Shown: one piece after another, positions 32,741-41,071 of the stretch
Numbering within the stretch: the stretch's first letter is position 1
Layout: the number at the start of each line of letters is the position of its first letter
Origin: Pseudomonas sp. BN102
GTDB lineage: Bacteria > Pseudomonadota > Gammaproteobacteria > Pseudomonadales > Pseudomonadaceae
Assembly: GCF_029871245.1 (NCBI RefSeq)
Contig: NZ_SSON01000079.1
Span: 1 to 46,543, forward strand
Reading direction: 5' to 3'
DNA length: 46,543 nt
Translations under genes and position numbers: made by a program
The notes under the pieces: model-generated
The model's database searches: none
What the model was told of the DNA's origin: nothing
Seen by the model: only the letters and a program-made list of their open reading frames with translations

Positions 32741-34396
32741 TCAGGCTCGCATTCGAAGGGGCTCGCTGATGGTAAAGGAAACGCTGTCGGCGGTGGAGTC
32801 GCCGCTGGCCATCAGGTCCATGCAGGTTTGAACCAGTTTCGCGGCCTCTGTGCTGGGGGCATGGTGCATGATCTGGCGATCGGGGCGCACCACGACAAGC
32901 GTGCCCTTGGGCGCCAGCGGCAGGATGGCGTGGTTGAGATCCTCGATGAGGGTGAAGCTGCTGGCAGGGCGCTGGCCGCATGGTCCGATGTGCAGGAAGC
33001 TGCCCCCCACCTTTACCCAGGCAGTGATCTGGGCTGGGGATAGCAGCGACAGCGGGTCGACACCGAATCCTACCAGCGTGAGGTGGTCCCCGAGCGCCTC
33101 GTCACTCCGGTGCACCTGCTGCTGAGCATTGCGGACCCAGGCCTGAGGAAACAGTCCACCGCGAACCAGCTTGTCGCCTCGGCTATGGGGCGCGAATAGT
33201 CCGTGCTTGAAGATATTCTTGGGCTTGATATCCAGTTCCTCGAAGTACTTTCGAGTAGCCGGCGTCAACGCCAACGTGCGCATCAGCCCATGTATGAGGA
33301 AGGCTGCCAGCTTGTTCCGGGGCATTATCAGACGTCCCATGAGCTTGGCCAGGTCGATCATCGCCTTTGCATGGGGTTGGCGCTCCTCGTCATAGGAGCT
33401 CAGTACCGAAGCCGAAGCCTGGCCGCGCAGAACCCAGGCGAGTTTCCAGGCAAGGTTGGCGACATCCCGAAGCCCGGCAACGAGGCCTTGTCCGACAAAG
33501 GGAGGAGTGATGTGAGCAGCATCCCCCACAAGGAAGATGCGTCCTTTGCTGAAGCTGTTGCAGCAGCGGGCGTGGAATCGGTACACCGCCTTGCGCTCGA
33601 TCTGTAGCTCGCGCGAATCGAACCGCGGGGCGATCAGCTTGGCGATGCTTTCCGGGCTTTCCATTTCTTCTCGCTTCTCACCTGGGTGCAGCATGAACTC
33701 CCAGCGTTCCCGGCCTCCCGGCGCAGGCATATGCGGAGCGGGGCGCTTTGGATCGCAGAGGAACTCGACATGATCAATTGCCGATTGGCGTCGATTGGCA
33801 GCATCGACGATCAGCCAGTCTTCGGCGTAGGTCTTTCCTTCGAAATCCTGGCCGATCAGGGTTCTGACCCTGGAGCTCGCACCATCCGCACCCACCAGGT
33901 ATCTGGCGCGAACGAAGTGTGTATGGCCCTCCTGGTCCCGTACGGAGGCGACGACGCAATCCGACTCCTCTGCCAGGGTCTCGAGCTCGAAGCCCCCCAG
34001 GCTGGTCACTGACTTGAACTGGGAGACTTGATCTCGCATCGCGTGCTCGAGGTCGGGCTGGTAGAAGGTCACCAGCTTGGGATGGCCGTCGATGCACCCC
34101 GACGTGTTGGCCCGTGCGAATTGCCCGAGTACCGGCGAGTGCATGCGTACCTCGGGAATCACGATCTTTTCGAAAGCGTCTTCGGCCAATCCGGCAAGTT
34201 GCAGGATGCGCAGCGCCTCGTTGTCCAAGGCAATGGCTCGGGGCATCAGCAAGACCTCCTGGGTCTTGTCGACAACCAGCGTGTTTACGCCATAGCGACC
34301 CAACAGCGCGGCGAGCGTCGCCCCTGCAGGTCCGTAGCCCACTACCAATACATCGACAGTTTCTGGAAGCAGTACGGAGCAATTCTTGTTGTTCAT
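32741..34396 (-). CDS. FAD-dependent aromatic hydroxylase (MhpA/PheA-like class A monooxygenase)
   Basis: The 551-residue NAD(P)H- and O2-using flavoprotein has the Rossmann GxGxxG motif in LVVGYGPAGATLAALLGRYG at residues 18-36, the DG motif ARYLVGADGASSRVR, and the GD motif GRIFLVGDAAHITPPFVGQG. The C-terminal quarter looks like the thioredoxin-like domain of phenol and 3-hydroxyphenylpropionate hydroxylases. It should hydroxylate a phenol ortho or para to an existing hydroxyl. I chose ATG 34396, with AAGGGC upstream, rather than the longer open frame to 34441. It is co-transcribed with tetR copy 2 under a promoter at 34456-34484. It probably supplies the diol or triol that the dioxygenases cleave. 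Confidence 0.88.
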   Translation of the reverse strand: MNNKNCSVLLPETVDVLVVGYGPAGATLAALLGRYGVNTLVVDKTQEVLLMPRAIALDNEALRILQLAGLAEDAFEKIVIPEVRMHSPVLGQFARANTSGCIDGHPKLVTFYQPDLEHAMRDQVSQFKSVTSLGGFELETLAEESDCVVASVRDQEGHTHFVRARYLVGADGASSRVRTLIGQDFEGKTYAEDWLIVDAANRRQSAIDHVEFLCDPKRPAPHMPAPGGRERWEFMLHPGEKREEMESPESIAKLIAPRFDSRELQIERKAVYRFHARCCNSFSKGRIFLVGDAAHITPPFVGQGLVAGLRDVANLAWKLAWVLRGQASASVLSSYDEERQPHAKAMIDLAKLMGRLIMPRNKLAAFLIHGLMRTLALTPATRKYFEELDIKPKNIFKHGLFAPHSRGDKLVRGGLFPQAWVRNAQQQVHRSDEALGDHLTLVGFGVDPLSLLSPAQITAWVKVGGSFLHIGPCGQRPASSFTLIEDLNHAILPLAPKGTLVVVRPDRQIMHHAPSTEAAKLVQTCMDLMASGDSTADSVSFTISEPLRMRA

Positions 34397-34424
34397 ACCG
34401 AGCCCTTGTTGTGATTGAGGTCGA

Positions 34425-34484
34425 GAGACGCGGGGTCTCATCGTCAGGCAAGGTCAAGGTATGCAAATATGAGATATTTTTCAA
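34425..34484 (-). promoter_or_regulatory. hydroxylase promoter with two candidate operators
   Basis: On the minus strand TTGAAA (34479-34484) and TACCTT (34456-34461) are 17 bases apart, about 60 bases before ATG 34396. The spacer contains the palindrome AAATAT-CTC-ATATTT (34465-34479). Downstream of the start point lies GAGAC-CCCGC-GTCTC (34425-34439). Either could bind tetR copy 2. Confidence 0.5.
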
Positions 34485-34530
34485 TATTGATGTATCTGTC
34501 ATTATTTCCTGGGATCATCCCCGCGCCTAA

Positions 34531-34878
34531 GCGAGATCACATGGGGGCGAGGGTGTCAGGGATGGATTGCGAATCGAGTCCGGGCCGAAGAGATGAATTG
34601 TGGCGGTCTGATAGGGGCGGTCGCACTTGGCTTTCCATCTACCGGTCTAGCCGGTCGCGACTTGCTCTTGGGGTGCTTGGAATTGATAGGAGTGTGTGTT
34701 CTTCGGGGCGCGGCGGCTGGTTGAGCGGTCCGGGGATGGCCAGCGGATGGTGGATTCACCGAATTCCGACCGGTGAAGCTTGGCTTCTTGGCCGATCGGC
34801 GTTGTCATCTGAGTAACGGGCCACTTTCCAGGCCCCCGACGCACAACTGTGTGTTTGTTTAGTCTTCAGGAATCAAGC
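34531..34878. other. gap without a supported gene
   Basis: No supportable coding region lies between the hydroxylase promoter and the large regulator. The segment must contain the regulator's promoter, but I cannot choose a convincing one. Confidence 0.3.
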
Positions 34879-37776
34879 GTGGCGCGTCCGCAGCCCCATC
34901 CGAAACCAGTACAGATCCGCTTCGGCGAATTCGAGCTCGACGAGGAAAACGCCTCGTTGTCGCGCAGCGGAAAGGCCGTGGCGCTTGCGCCTACTCCCTT
35001 CACACTGCTGTGCGAACTTGCACGCCAACCGGGATCTCTGTTGACCAAAGATGCCTTGCTTGATGCGGTGTGGGGCCATCGGTTTGTCAGCGAATCGGCG
35101 CTGAAGACCGCCATCAGCGATCTCCGCACAGCGCTTGGTGACGAACCCAAGCGGCCACGCTTCATCGAGACTGTGTCGCGGCGCGGCTATCGCTTTATCG
35201 CCGTGCCGTCCCCTGTCCCCTCGATGCCGCCTGCATCAGCGACGGTGCCGACGGCCGGAACGCACTCGTTGCCGTCCTTCATCGGTCGCGCCGACGAGGT
35301 CTCAAGGTTGCAACGAGCGTGGGAGCGGGCGTACGGCGGCCAGCGCGCAGTGGTCTGGCTCGCCGGCGAACCCGGGATTGGCAAGACCACGTTGATCGAG
35401 CATTTCGTCGCCAGCCTTGGCGGAGTCGCCTGCGCACGCGGTCATTGCGTGGAGCACTACGGCACCGGCGAGCCGTACCTGCCGGTGCTGGAGGCGCTGG
35501 CTGATCTGTGCCGCAGCGACCCAACCCTGCCGGCGCTGCTGCGAGCCGTGGCGCCGACCTGGTTGCTGCAACTGCCATGGCTGAGCACCGCGGAGGAGCG
35601 AGACGCGTTGCGGCGCGAGCTTGCCGGCGTCGGTCCGGATCGCATGCTGCGGGAAATGGGCGAACTGCTTGACCGCTACACGGAGCAGCGGCCGCTGTTG
35701 CTGGTAACCGAAGACCTGCACTGGAGCGATCGGGCGACTGTCCAGCTCATCGACTACGTCGCGCGGCGACGTGGTCGCACGCGCCTCATGTGGCTGTCGA
35801 GCTTTCGTCTTGCCGAGGTGGTAGCGCTCGATCACCCGCTCAGCTCATTGCGCCACGAACTGCGCCTGCACCGGTTGTGCGAGGAAGTGGTGCTCGATCC
35901 GTTCTCGGAGATCGAGGTCGCCGACTATGTCGCGCTGCGTTCGGCGTCGCTGGCGCGCGAAGAAACCTTCGTGCGAGCCCTGCACGAGCGCACCGACGGT
36001 GTACCGCTGTTCGTCTCGTCGGTCATCAGTGAAGTGATGGACCGAACGGACGACGATGCCACCATCGAAGCGCGGTTGGCGGGTGTGGCGGTCCCCGAGA
36101 ACCTCGCGGCCATCATCGATCACTACATCGCCAAGCTCGGGCAGGAGCAGCGTGCGCTGCTCTCGGCAGCAGCGGTATGCGGCGTCGACTTCCGGGTTGA
36201 GACAGTTTCGCTGGCCCTCGAGCGCGACCTCGCTTCGGTGGCCCACGCCTGTGAGGAGCAAGTGCGCGAGCAGGTGTGGCTCACGCGGTCGCGGGTCGCC
36301 GAAGGTGAAGATACGGCAGAGTTACCCTACTCGTTCCGGCATGCGCTCTTCCGCCAGGTGCTGTACGACCGCACGCCGCGCTCATTGCGCACCCACCTCC
36401 ATCGCCAGGTTGGCGTTGCCCTCGAGCGCGAGAGCACGGCGGGCGTTCCAGTTGCTGCCTCGGAGCTGGCGATGCATTTCGACCGGGCTCGGCAGCCGAT
36501 GATCGCGCTGCGCTACTACGCCGAGGCCGCGGAAGCTGCGCTGCTGCACTTCAGCCCGGCCTCGTGCATCGGTCTCACTGAGCGCGCGTTAGTCCTGCTG
36601 CAGCAGGCGCCAGAAGGGACAGAGCGCGATGCGCTTGAAATTACCTTGGCCACGCTGCAGGGCGTATCGGCTTTCCACACGCTCGGCGTCGGCAGCGAAG
36701 CCAGGAACGCGTTCGAACGCGCGTACACGCTGCTGGCGGATGCACCCGAGCATCCGATGCGCGGTCGCCTGCTGCACGGATTCGGCTATCTGCTGAGTCT
36801 GCGTGGCGACTATGCGCTGGCGCTGGCAGTGGCGGAACGTGCCGAAGCCCTCTCGTCCGAGGCGAACGATCCAGCGCTCATGCTGGCCGCGTGCATCGTG
36901 CATGGCGAGGTACACCATCTCCAGGGGCGCACGCAGGCAACACGCAGTTGGCTAGAGCGCGCCCTCGCGATCGCCGAGCCGCTGGACATCGGGACGAACG
37001 AGATCTTTGCGGCCGATCCTCAGGTCATGCTACACGGCATGCTGGCCATTGAGCTGGTGCGTTCCGGCCTGGTTGAGCAGGGGCGAGCCCACATGCAGCG
37101 GGCGCGGACCCGAGCGCAGGTGCTGCGCCAGCCTATGACCTGGCTGGTCGCCGCCTGGCAGGAGGTGTTGATCGAGGTGCGGATGGGCAACCACGTGCGC
37201 GTGGCAGCGCTGGCCGACGAGATGCAAGCGCTGGTCGATGAGTATTCGCTCGCGTTAGGTCGCACGGCCTGTCGTTGGTGGCGTGGCTGGGCGGACGCGC
37301 GCTGCGGCGCGCCGCGCGACGGTCACCGCCGCATCCGCGAGGCCTACGAAGAACACACCAGGCTCGGCATGCGCTCCGGTGCCAGCGAGGTGCTCGGCTA
37401 TGCCGCCGAGGCGCTGCTGCTGGCGGGTGATGGCGACGCGGCGCAAGCCGAGCTGCAGGAAGCGCTCCGGGTGGGGGAGGAACTGGGCGAGCGCGTGTAC
37501 CTGCCACAGCTGTTGTTGCTGGAGGCAGCAATCGCGCGGATGCAGGGCCGGCCTGACGCCGGCAGCGCCGCAGTGCGGCGGGCGGTTGAGGAGGCGCGCG
37601 GCCAGGAAGCACCTTGGCTGGAGCTGCTCGCGCTGGTCGAGCTGTGCGGGCAGCACGACGCCGCGGCCGAGGAACGCCAGGCCCTGGCGGCGCTGGTTGA
37701 GCAGTTGCCCGAAGCTGACGGAACTGAACTGGTGAAGCGCGCGCGCTCGCTGCTGCAGGCTGCAAAGCCGGGTTGA
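34879..37776 (+). CDS. large regulator: OmpR-type winged helix, AAA/NACHT-like ATPase, TPR-like tail
   Basis: About 965 residues. The N-terminal 100 form an OmpR/CadC-type winged helix (RFGEFELDEENASLSRSGKA, LLTKDALLDAVWGHRF, FIETVSRRGYRFIAVP). An ATPase domain follows (FIGRADEVSRLQRAWE; Walker A AGEPGIGKTTLIEHF; Walker B-like LLLVTEDLHWSDRA). The C-terminal 450 residues are helical repeats rich in Ala and Leu, like the TPR-like tails of MalT-type signal-sensing ATPases. The start is GTG 34879, preceded by AGGAA; an upstream GTG at 34849 has none. It is oriented with and upstream of the RND operon, so it probably activates it. Its ligand is unknown. Confidence 0.85.
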   Translation: MARPQPHPKPVQIRFGEFELDEENASLSRSGKAVALAPTPFTLLCELARQPGSLLTKDALLDAVWGHRFVSESALKTAISDLRTALGDEPKRPRFIETVSRRGYRFIAVPSPVPSMPPASATVPTAGTHSLPSFIGRADEVSRLQRAWERAYGGQRAVVWLAGEPGIGKTTLIEHFVASLGGVACARGHCVEHYGTGEPYLPVLEALADLCRSDPTLPALLRAVAPTWLLQLPWLSTAEERDALRRELAGVGPDRMLREMGELLDRYTEQRPLLLVTEDLHWSDRATVQLIDYVARRRGRTRLMWLSSFRLAEVVALDHPLSSLRHELRLHRLCEEVVLDPFSEIEVADYVALRSASLAREETFVRALHERTDGVPLFVSSVISEVMDRTDDDATIEARLAGVAVPENLAAIIDHYIAKLGQEQRALLSAAAVCGVDFRVETVSLALERDLASVAHACEEQVREQVWLTRSRVAEGEDTAELPYSFRHALFRQVLYDRTPRSLRTHLHRQVGVALERESTAGVPVAASELAMHFDRARQPMIALRYYAEAAEAALLHFSPASCIGLTERALVLLQQAPEGTERDALEITLATLQGVSAFHTLGVGSEARNAFERAYTLLADAPEHPMRGRLLHGFGYLLSLRGDYALALAVAERAEALSSEANDPALMLAACIVHGEVHHLQGRTQATRSWLERALAIAEPLDIGTNEIFAADPQVMLHGMLAIELVRSGLVEQGRAHMQRARTRAQVLRQPMTWLVAAWQEVLIEVRMGNHVRVAALADEMQALVDEYSLALGRTACRWWRGWADARCGAPRDGHRRIREAYEEHTRLGMRSGASEVLGYAAEALLLAGDGDAAQAELQEALRVGEELGERVYLPQLLLLEAAIARMQGRPDAGSAAVRRAVEEARGQEAPWLELLALVELCGQHDAAAEERQALAALVEQLPEADGTELVKRARSLLQAAKPG

Positions 37777-38007
37777 AGCGACAAGAGCGCGCTCTTCATT
37801 GCCTGGCGCACTGACATCGCACCCACCAGCGTTCCTCTGACCGCCGTCTCTCCGCAGTGGGCACGGTAGCGAGAGCCCGTCCCTGGGATGAGCTTGAAGT
37901 TCATGCGCCAGACCTTTTCTGCGGGGTGGTGAGGGCAGGTGCCGCTGCGACGTCGACGGGGCACGGTTTCAGCGGGGGAGGGCGCTGTCCAGACCGAAGT
38001 CTGACCT

Positions 38008-38044
38008 TTCGCTTACAACTCTGTCCGGGGGGCGGCCTACGCTG
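38008..38044 (+). promoter_or_regulatory. promoter element A, shared with 38340-38376
   Basis: The blocks TTCGCTTACAACTCTG and CCTACGCTG are separated by 12 bases. The same two blocks at identical spacing occur at 38340-38376. The CTACGCT part would act as the minus-10 region. The next start codon (ATG 38076) lies 32 bases beyond. The repetition suggests common control, perhaps by the regulator at 34879. Confidence 0.6.
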
Positions 38045-38075
38045 TCGTCGAACTTCCTTGATCCCCTGGTCTGTG

Positions 38076-38291
38076 ATGATCCTGAACCCTGAATCCAAGT
38101 ACCCGAGCCGACGTTCGTACGTAGTGAAGCTGCGTAGCGATGCTGCGCCGGGGGCCCTCGTGGGCCGTCTCGAAAACCTGGTCACCGGGCGTCAACGCGA
38201 GTTTTCGTCCGCCGAAGAGTTGCTGGCGTCGATTGCGTCCGACCTCGCGTCGGCGGCCAGCGAGCAAGCAGCGGACGCTGCCAGCGAGTGA
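38076..38291 (+). CDS. small conserved protein upstream of the RND operon
   Basis: The 71-residue protein begins MILNPESKYPSRRSYVVKLR and contains RLENLVTGRQREFSSAEELL, ending in an Ala/Ser/Glu-rich helix. It is soluble, with no signal or membrane segment. I recall similar short proteins in other proteobacteria with the same SYVLKLR...GRLENLVTGR pattern, but no function is known. There is no clear ribosome site; promoter element A ends 32 bases upstream, an arrangement also seen for the following outer-membrane gene. The shared promoter suggests a role linked to the efflux system. Confidence 0.65.
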   Translation: MILNPESKYPSRRSYVVKLRSDAAPGALVGRLENLVTGRQREFSSAEELLASIASDLASAASEQAADAASE

Positions 38292-38339
38292 CGCCTCCAA
38301 CATGAATGAGCGCTCGAAATGGCGACCGAACTGCGACGC

Positions 38340-38376
38340 TTCGCTGACAACTTTGCGCGCGCCGGGTCCTACGCTG
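38340..38376 (+). promoter_or_regulatory. promoter element B, copy of 38008-38044
   Basis: TTCGCTGACAACTTTG and CCTACGCTG are spaced exactly as in element A; the spacer sequence itself is not conserved. The outer-membrane factor ATG at 38409 lies 33 bases downstream, against 32 for element A. This argues for starting that gene at 38409, not at earlier in-frame codons, which lie upstream of or within this element. Confidence 0.6.
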
Positions 38377-38408
38377 ATGCAACCTCGAATTTGTACGAGT
38401 CCAATCTG

Positions 38409-39923
38409 ATGCCGCGACTTCCAACCCCCCATCCGTTGACCCGCCACGCCGGGCAGGCGCCCCTGCAACATGCCGAACGCTTGGTCGGCGTCGTCGCGGG
38501 TGCGGCGCTCGCCGTGTCTATCGCCTTGGTTTTGACCGGTTGTTCCACCGAGGTCGCCAAGCCGTCGGTGGACATGCCGGCCGAGTTCGCCGCGAGCACC
38601 GCCTCCGAGATGGAGCCCGAAGCTGCATGGTGGGAGGCTTTCAACGACCCGGTGTTGACGGATCTGGTGCGCCGCGCCATGCACGAGAACCGTGATGTCA
38701 AGATTGCCGCCGAGCGCGTGCGCGCCGCACGCGCCGGCGAGACGATCAGTCGCTCCGGGCTATTCCCGAGTGTCGGACTGTCCGCCTTTGGCTCTGACCG
38801 AAGTACCGGCTACGACACCGCCAAGAAGAAGGGCTTTCCAGACACCGAGACCGTCGGCGCGGGCCTGGACGTCTCGTGGGAGCTTGATCTGAGCGGTCGC
38901 CTGCGCGCTGGCGCGGCTGCAGCTGAAGCCGAGGCGCTGGCCGCGGAACACGGCGTGCGCGGTGTGCGCCTGTTGGTGATGAGCGATGTCGCCAGCAATT
39001 ACTTCACGCTGGTCGGCGCGCTGCGCCAGGTCGAGACGTTGCGCGCGATCGCGGCGGCGCAGGATGAGACGCTACGGCTGGTTACGGCGCGCCACCGTGT
39101 AGGGCTTGCAACCTCCTTCGACATTGAGCGCGCACAGACCGATGCCGCATCGGCGCGCGCGCAGATCCCCCCGCTGGAGACGCTGGCGGCTGTGGCGCGG
39201 CATCGCATCGCGGTGCTGATCGGCGACCAGGCATTTAACGCCGCGAGCATCCAGCCCTCGCGTGGCGATGTACTGGTGCCCGAGGCCCGGGCGGGACAGC
39301 CCGCCGAGCTGCTGCAGCGCCGGCCTGATGTATTGGCGCTGATGGCGCAGCTCGATGCGGCCAATGCGCGCCGCAAGCAGGCCGCGGCCGAGTGGTTCCC
39401 ACGGCTGTTCCTCGGTGCTTCCTTCGGGCGCCAGAGCCTGGCGCTGAACGGTCTGGACCTCGGCGCCGCCCGCTTCACTAACGTGGCCGGCCTGCTCACG
39501 ATGCCGATCTTCAACGCCGGGCGTACGCGGGCGATCAACGAGGTCGCCGAGAGCGGTCAGCGTGAGGCGCTGCTGCGTGCTGAGGACGGCATTGTGCGCG
39601 CGCTCGAGGACGTGGAGAACGCCCTCGTCACCGTGGCGCAAGAGCGCCACCGCGCCAAGTCGTTGCAGGCGGCCACAGAGTCCGCGGAGGCTGCGCTGAG
39701 CCGCGCGCAGTCGCTCTACGACCGGGGGCAGATCGACCTGCTGCCACTTCTGGACGCGCAACGTGCGCGCCTGGCGGTGCGCCTGAGCGCTAACGACAGC
39801 ACCACCCGTTTGCTACTCGACAGCGTGCAGCTCTACAAGTCGCTGGGTGGAGGCTGGCAGGTGTTCGAACAACCCGCCAACCCCACCGCAGCCACCGGTG
39901 CCGACCGTCCGCCACTTTCCTAA
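38409..39923 (+). CDS. RND efflux outer-membrane factor (NodT/OprM-type lipoprotein)
   Basis: The 504-residue TolC-family channel has a lipoprotein-type signal ending ALVLTGC (cysteine about residue 45), then the usual opening EPEAAWWEAFNDPVLTDLVR and two structural repeats with long coiled-coil helices. Signature regions are LFPSVGLSAFGS, GAGLDVSWELDLSGRLRAG, LLQRRPDVLALMAQLDAANA and TMPIFNAGRTRAINEV. It forms the outer-membrane exit duct of the efflux system. The start at 38409 is chosen from the duplicated promoter; no ribosome site is visible. The adaptor follows 29 bases later. Confidence 0.88.
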   Translation: MPRLPTPHPLTRHAGQAPLQHAERLVGVVAGAALAVSIALVLTGCSTEVAKPSVDMPAEFAASTASEMEPEAAWWEAFNDPVLTDLVRRAMHENRDVKIAAERVRAARAGETISRSGLFPSVGLSAFGSDRSTGYDTAKKKGFPDTETVGAGLDVSWELDLSGRLRAGAAAAEAEALAAEHGVRGVRLLVMSDVASNYFTLVGALRQVETLRAIAAAQDETLRLVTARHRVGLATSFDIERAQTDAASARAQIPPLETLAAVARHRIAVLIGDQAFNAASIQPSRGDVLVPEARAGQPAELLQRRPDVLALMAQLDAANARRKQAAAEWFPRLFLGASFGRQSLALNGLDLGAARFTNVAGLLTMPIFNAGRTRAINEVAESGQREALLRAEDGIVRALEDVENALVTVAQERHRAKSLQAATESAEAALSRAQSLYDRGQIDLLPLLDAQRARLAVRLSANDSTTRLLLDSVQLYKSLGGGWQVFEQPANPTAATGADRPPLS

Positions 39924-39952
39924 GAACCTGTCGTCTCCAAAGAGGAACCGCC

Positions 39953-41071
39953 TTGAAGAACTCCCTTACTGCGGCCGGCGCCCTGGCCGTAGCCGCCATG
40001 CTTTCCGCGTGTAGCCCGGACCAGCCGACAGTGCAGGCGCCACGACCGGTACGCACCGTTGAAATCAGCTATGACAATGTCCGTGAAACCAATCGCTACG
40101 TGGGCACCGTGCAGTCGCGACATGAAGTCGACCAGGCCTTCCGCGTGGGCGGCAAAGTAGCCCAGCGCAAGGTCGATGTAGGTCAGTTCGTACGCGAAGG
40201 CGACTTGCTGGCTGTACTGGATGACAGCGACTACCGCCTCGCCGAGGAAGCGTCGCGGCAGCAGTGGGCGGCTGCCGTCGAGCTGGCGCGCCAAGCCGAG
40301 TCGGACCGCCAGCGCCTGACCGCACTGAAGGCAGACGGCTCGGTCAGTGCGGCCGACGACGAGCGTGCACACACAAGTGCTCAGACCGCGCATGCGACCG
40401 CCGAGGCCGAGGCGCGAAAGCTCGAGCTCGCGCGCAACCGGTTCAAGTACACCGTGCTGCGCGCCTCGCGCAGCGGCGTCGTCACGTCTGTGCGCTTCGA
40501 GGTGGGGCAGGTCGTGGCGGAGGGCCAACCGGTTGTCTCGATCGCGAATCCGGGCGAGCCCGAGATCGTCGTCGATGTGCCCGAGGATCACCTTGCTGCC
40601 TTCAAGGAGGCACGTTTCAAGGCCTGGCTGGCCAGCGCACCGAACGAGACCTTTGATGTTGCGCTGCGCGAGCTGTCGCCGCAGGCGGCAGCGCAAACGC
40701 GCACCTTCCGTGCGCGATTGAAACCTGAGAGTGGGCGGTCGCTGCCGCTGGGTGCCACCGCCACCTTGGTTGCCGAGCGCGAGGTGGCGGGTATTCCGAT
40801 AGCAGTGGTGCCGGCCACAGCGCTGACCCAAAGCCGCGGCCAGCCGGCGCTGTGGGTGGTCAAGCCCGAGGACTTGAAGCCAGTGGGCACTGTCAGTCTG
40901 GAACCTGTGGTGGTTTTGGGGTACCGCAATGACGAGGTGCTCGTCTCCGGGCCTCCCCCCCGAGCACTGGTCGTTACCGCCGGGGTGCAGAAAATGGCGC
41001 CCGGGCTGAAGGTTGCGTTACCCGACGTCGGGGGCGCGGAAACGAACACCATGCAGCAGGCCGCCCGATGA
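39953..41071 (+). CDS. RND efflux periplasmic adaptor (membrane fusion protein)
   Basis: The 372-residue lipoprotein has a signal MKNSLTAAGALAVAAMLSAC with the lipidated cysteine at residue 20. The adaptor layout is intact: a lipoyl half (GGKVAQRKVDVGQFVREGDL), an alpha-hairpin (about 95-165), the second lipoyl half (LRASRSGVVTSVRFEVGQVV) and beta-barrel domains. It links the inner-membrane pump to the outer-membrane factor. The start is a TTG with AGAGGAA 5 bases upstream. Its stop overlaps the permease start (ATGA), so the two are translationally coupled. Confidence 0.9.
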   Translation: MKNSLTAAGALAVAAMLSACSPDQPTVQAPRPVRTVEISYDNVRETNRYVGTVQSRHEVDQAFRVGGKVAQRKVDVGQFVREGDLLAVLDDSDYRLAEEASRQQWAAAVELARQAESDRQRLTALKADGSVSAADDERAHTSAQTAHATAEAEARKLELARNRFKYTVLRASRSGVVTSVRFEVGQVVAEGQPVVSIANPGEPEIVVDVPEDHLAAFKEARFKAWLASAPNETFDVALRELSPQAAAQTRTFRARLKPESGRSLPLGATATLVAEREVAGIPIAVVPATALTQSRGQPALWVVKPEDLKPVGTVSLEPVVVLGYRNDEVLVSGPPPRALVVTAGVQKMAPGLKVALPDVGGAETNTMQQAAR

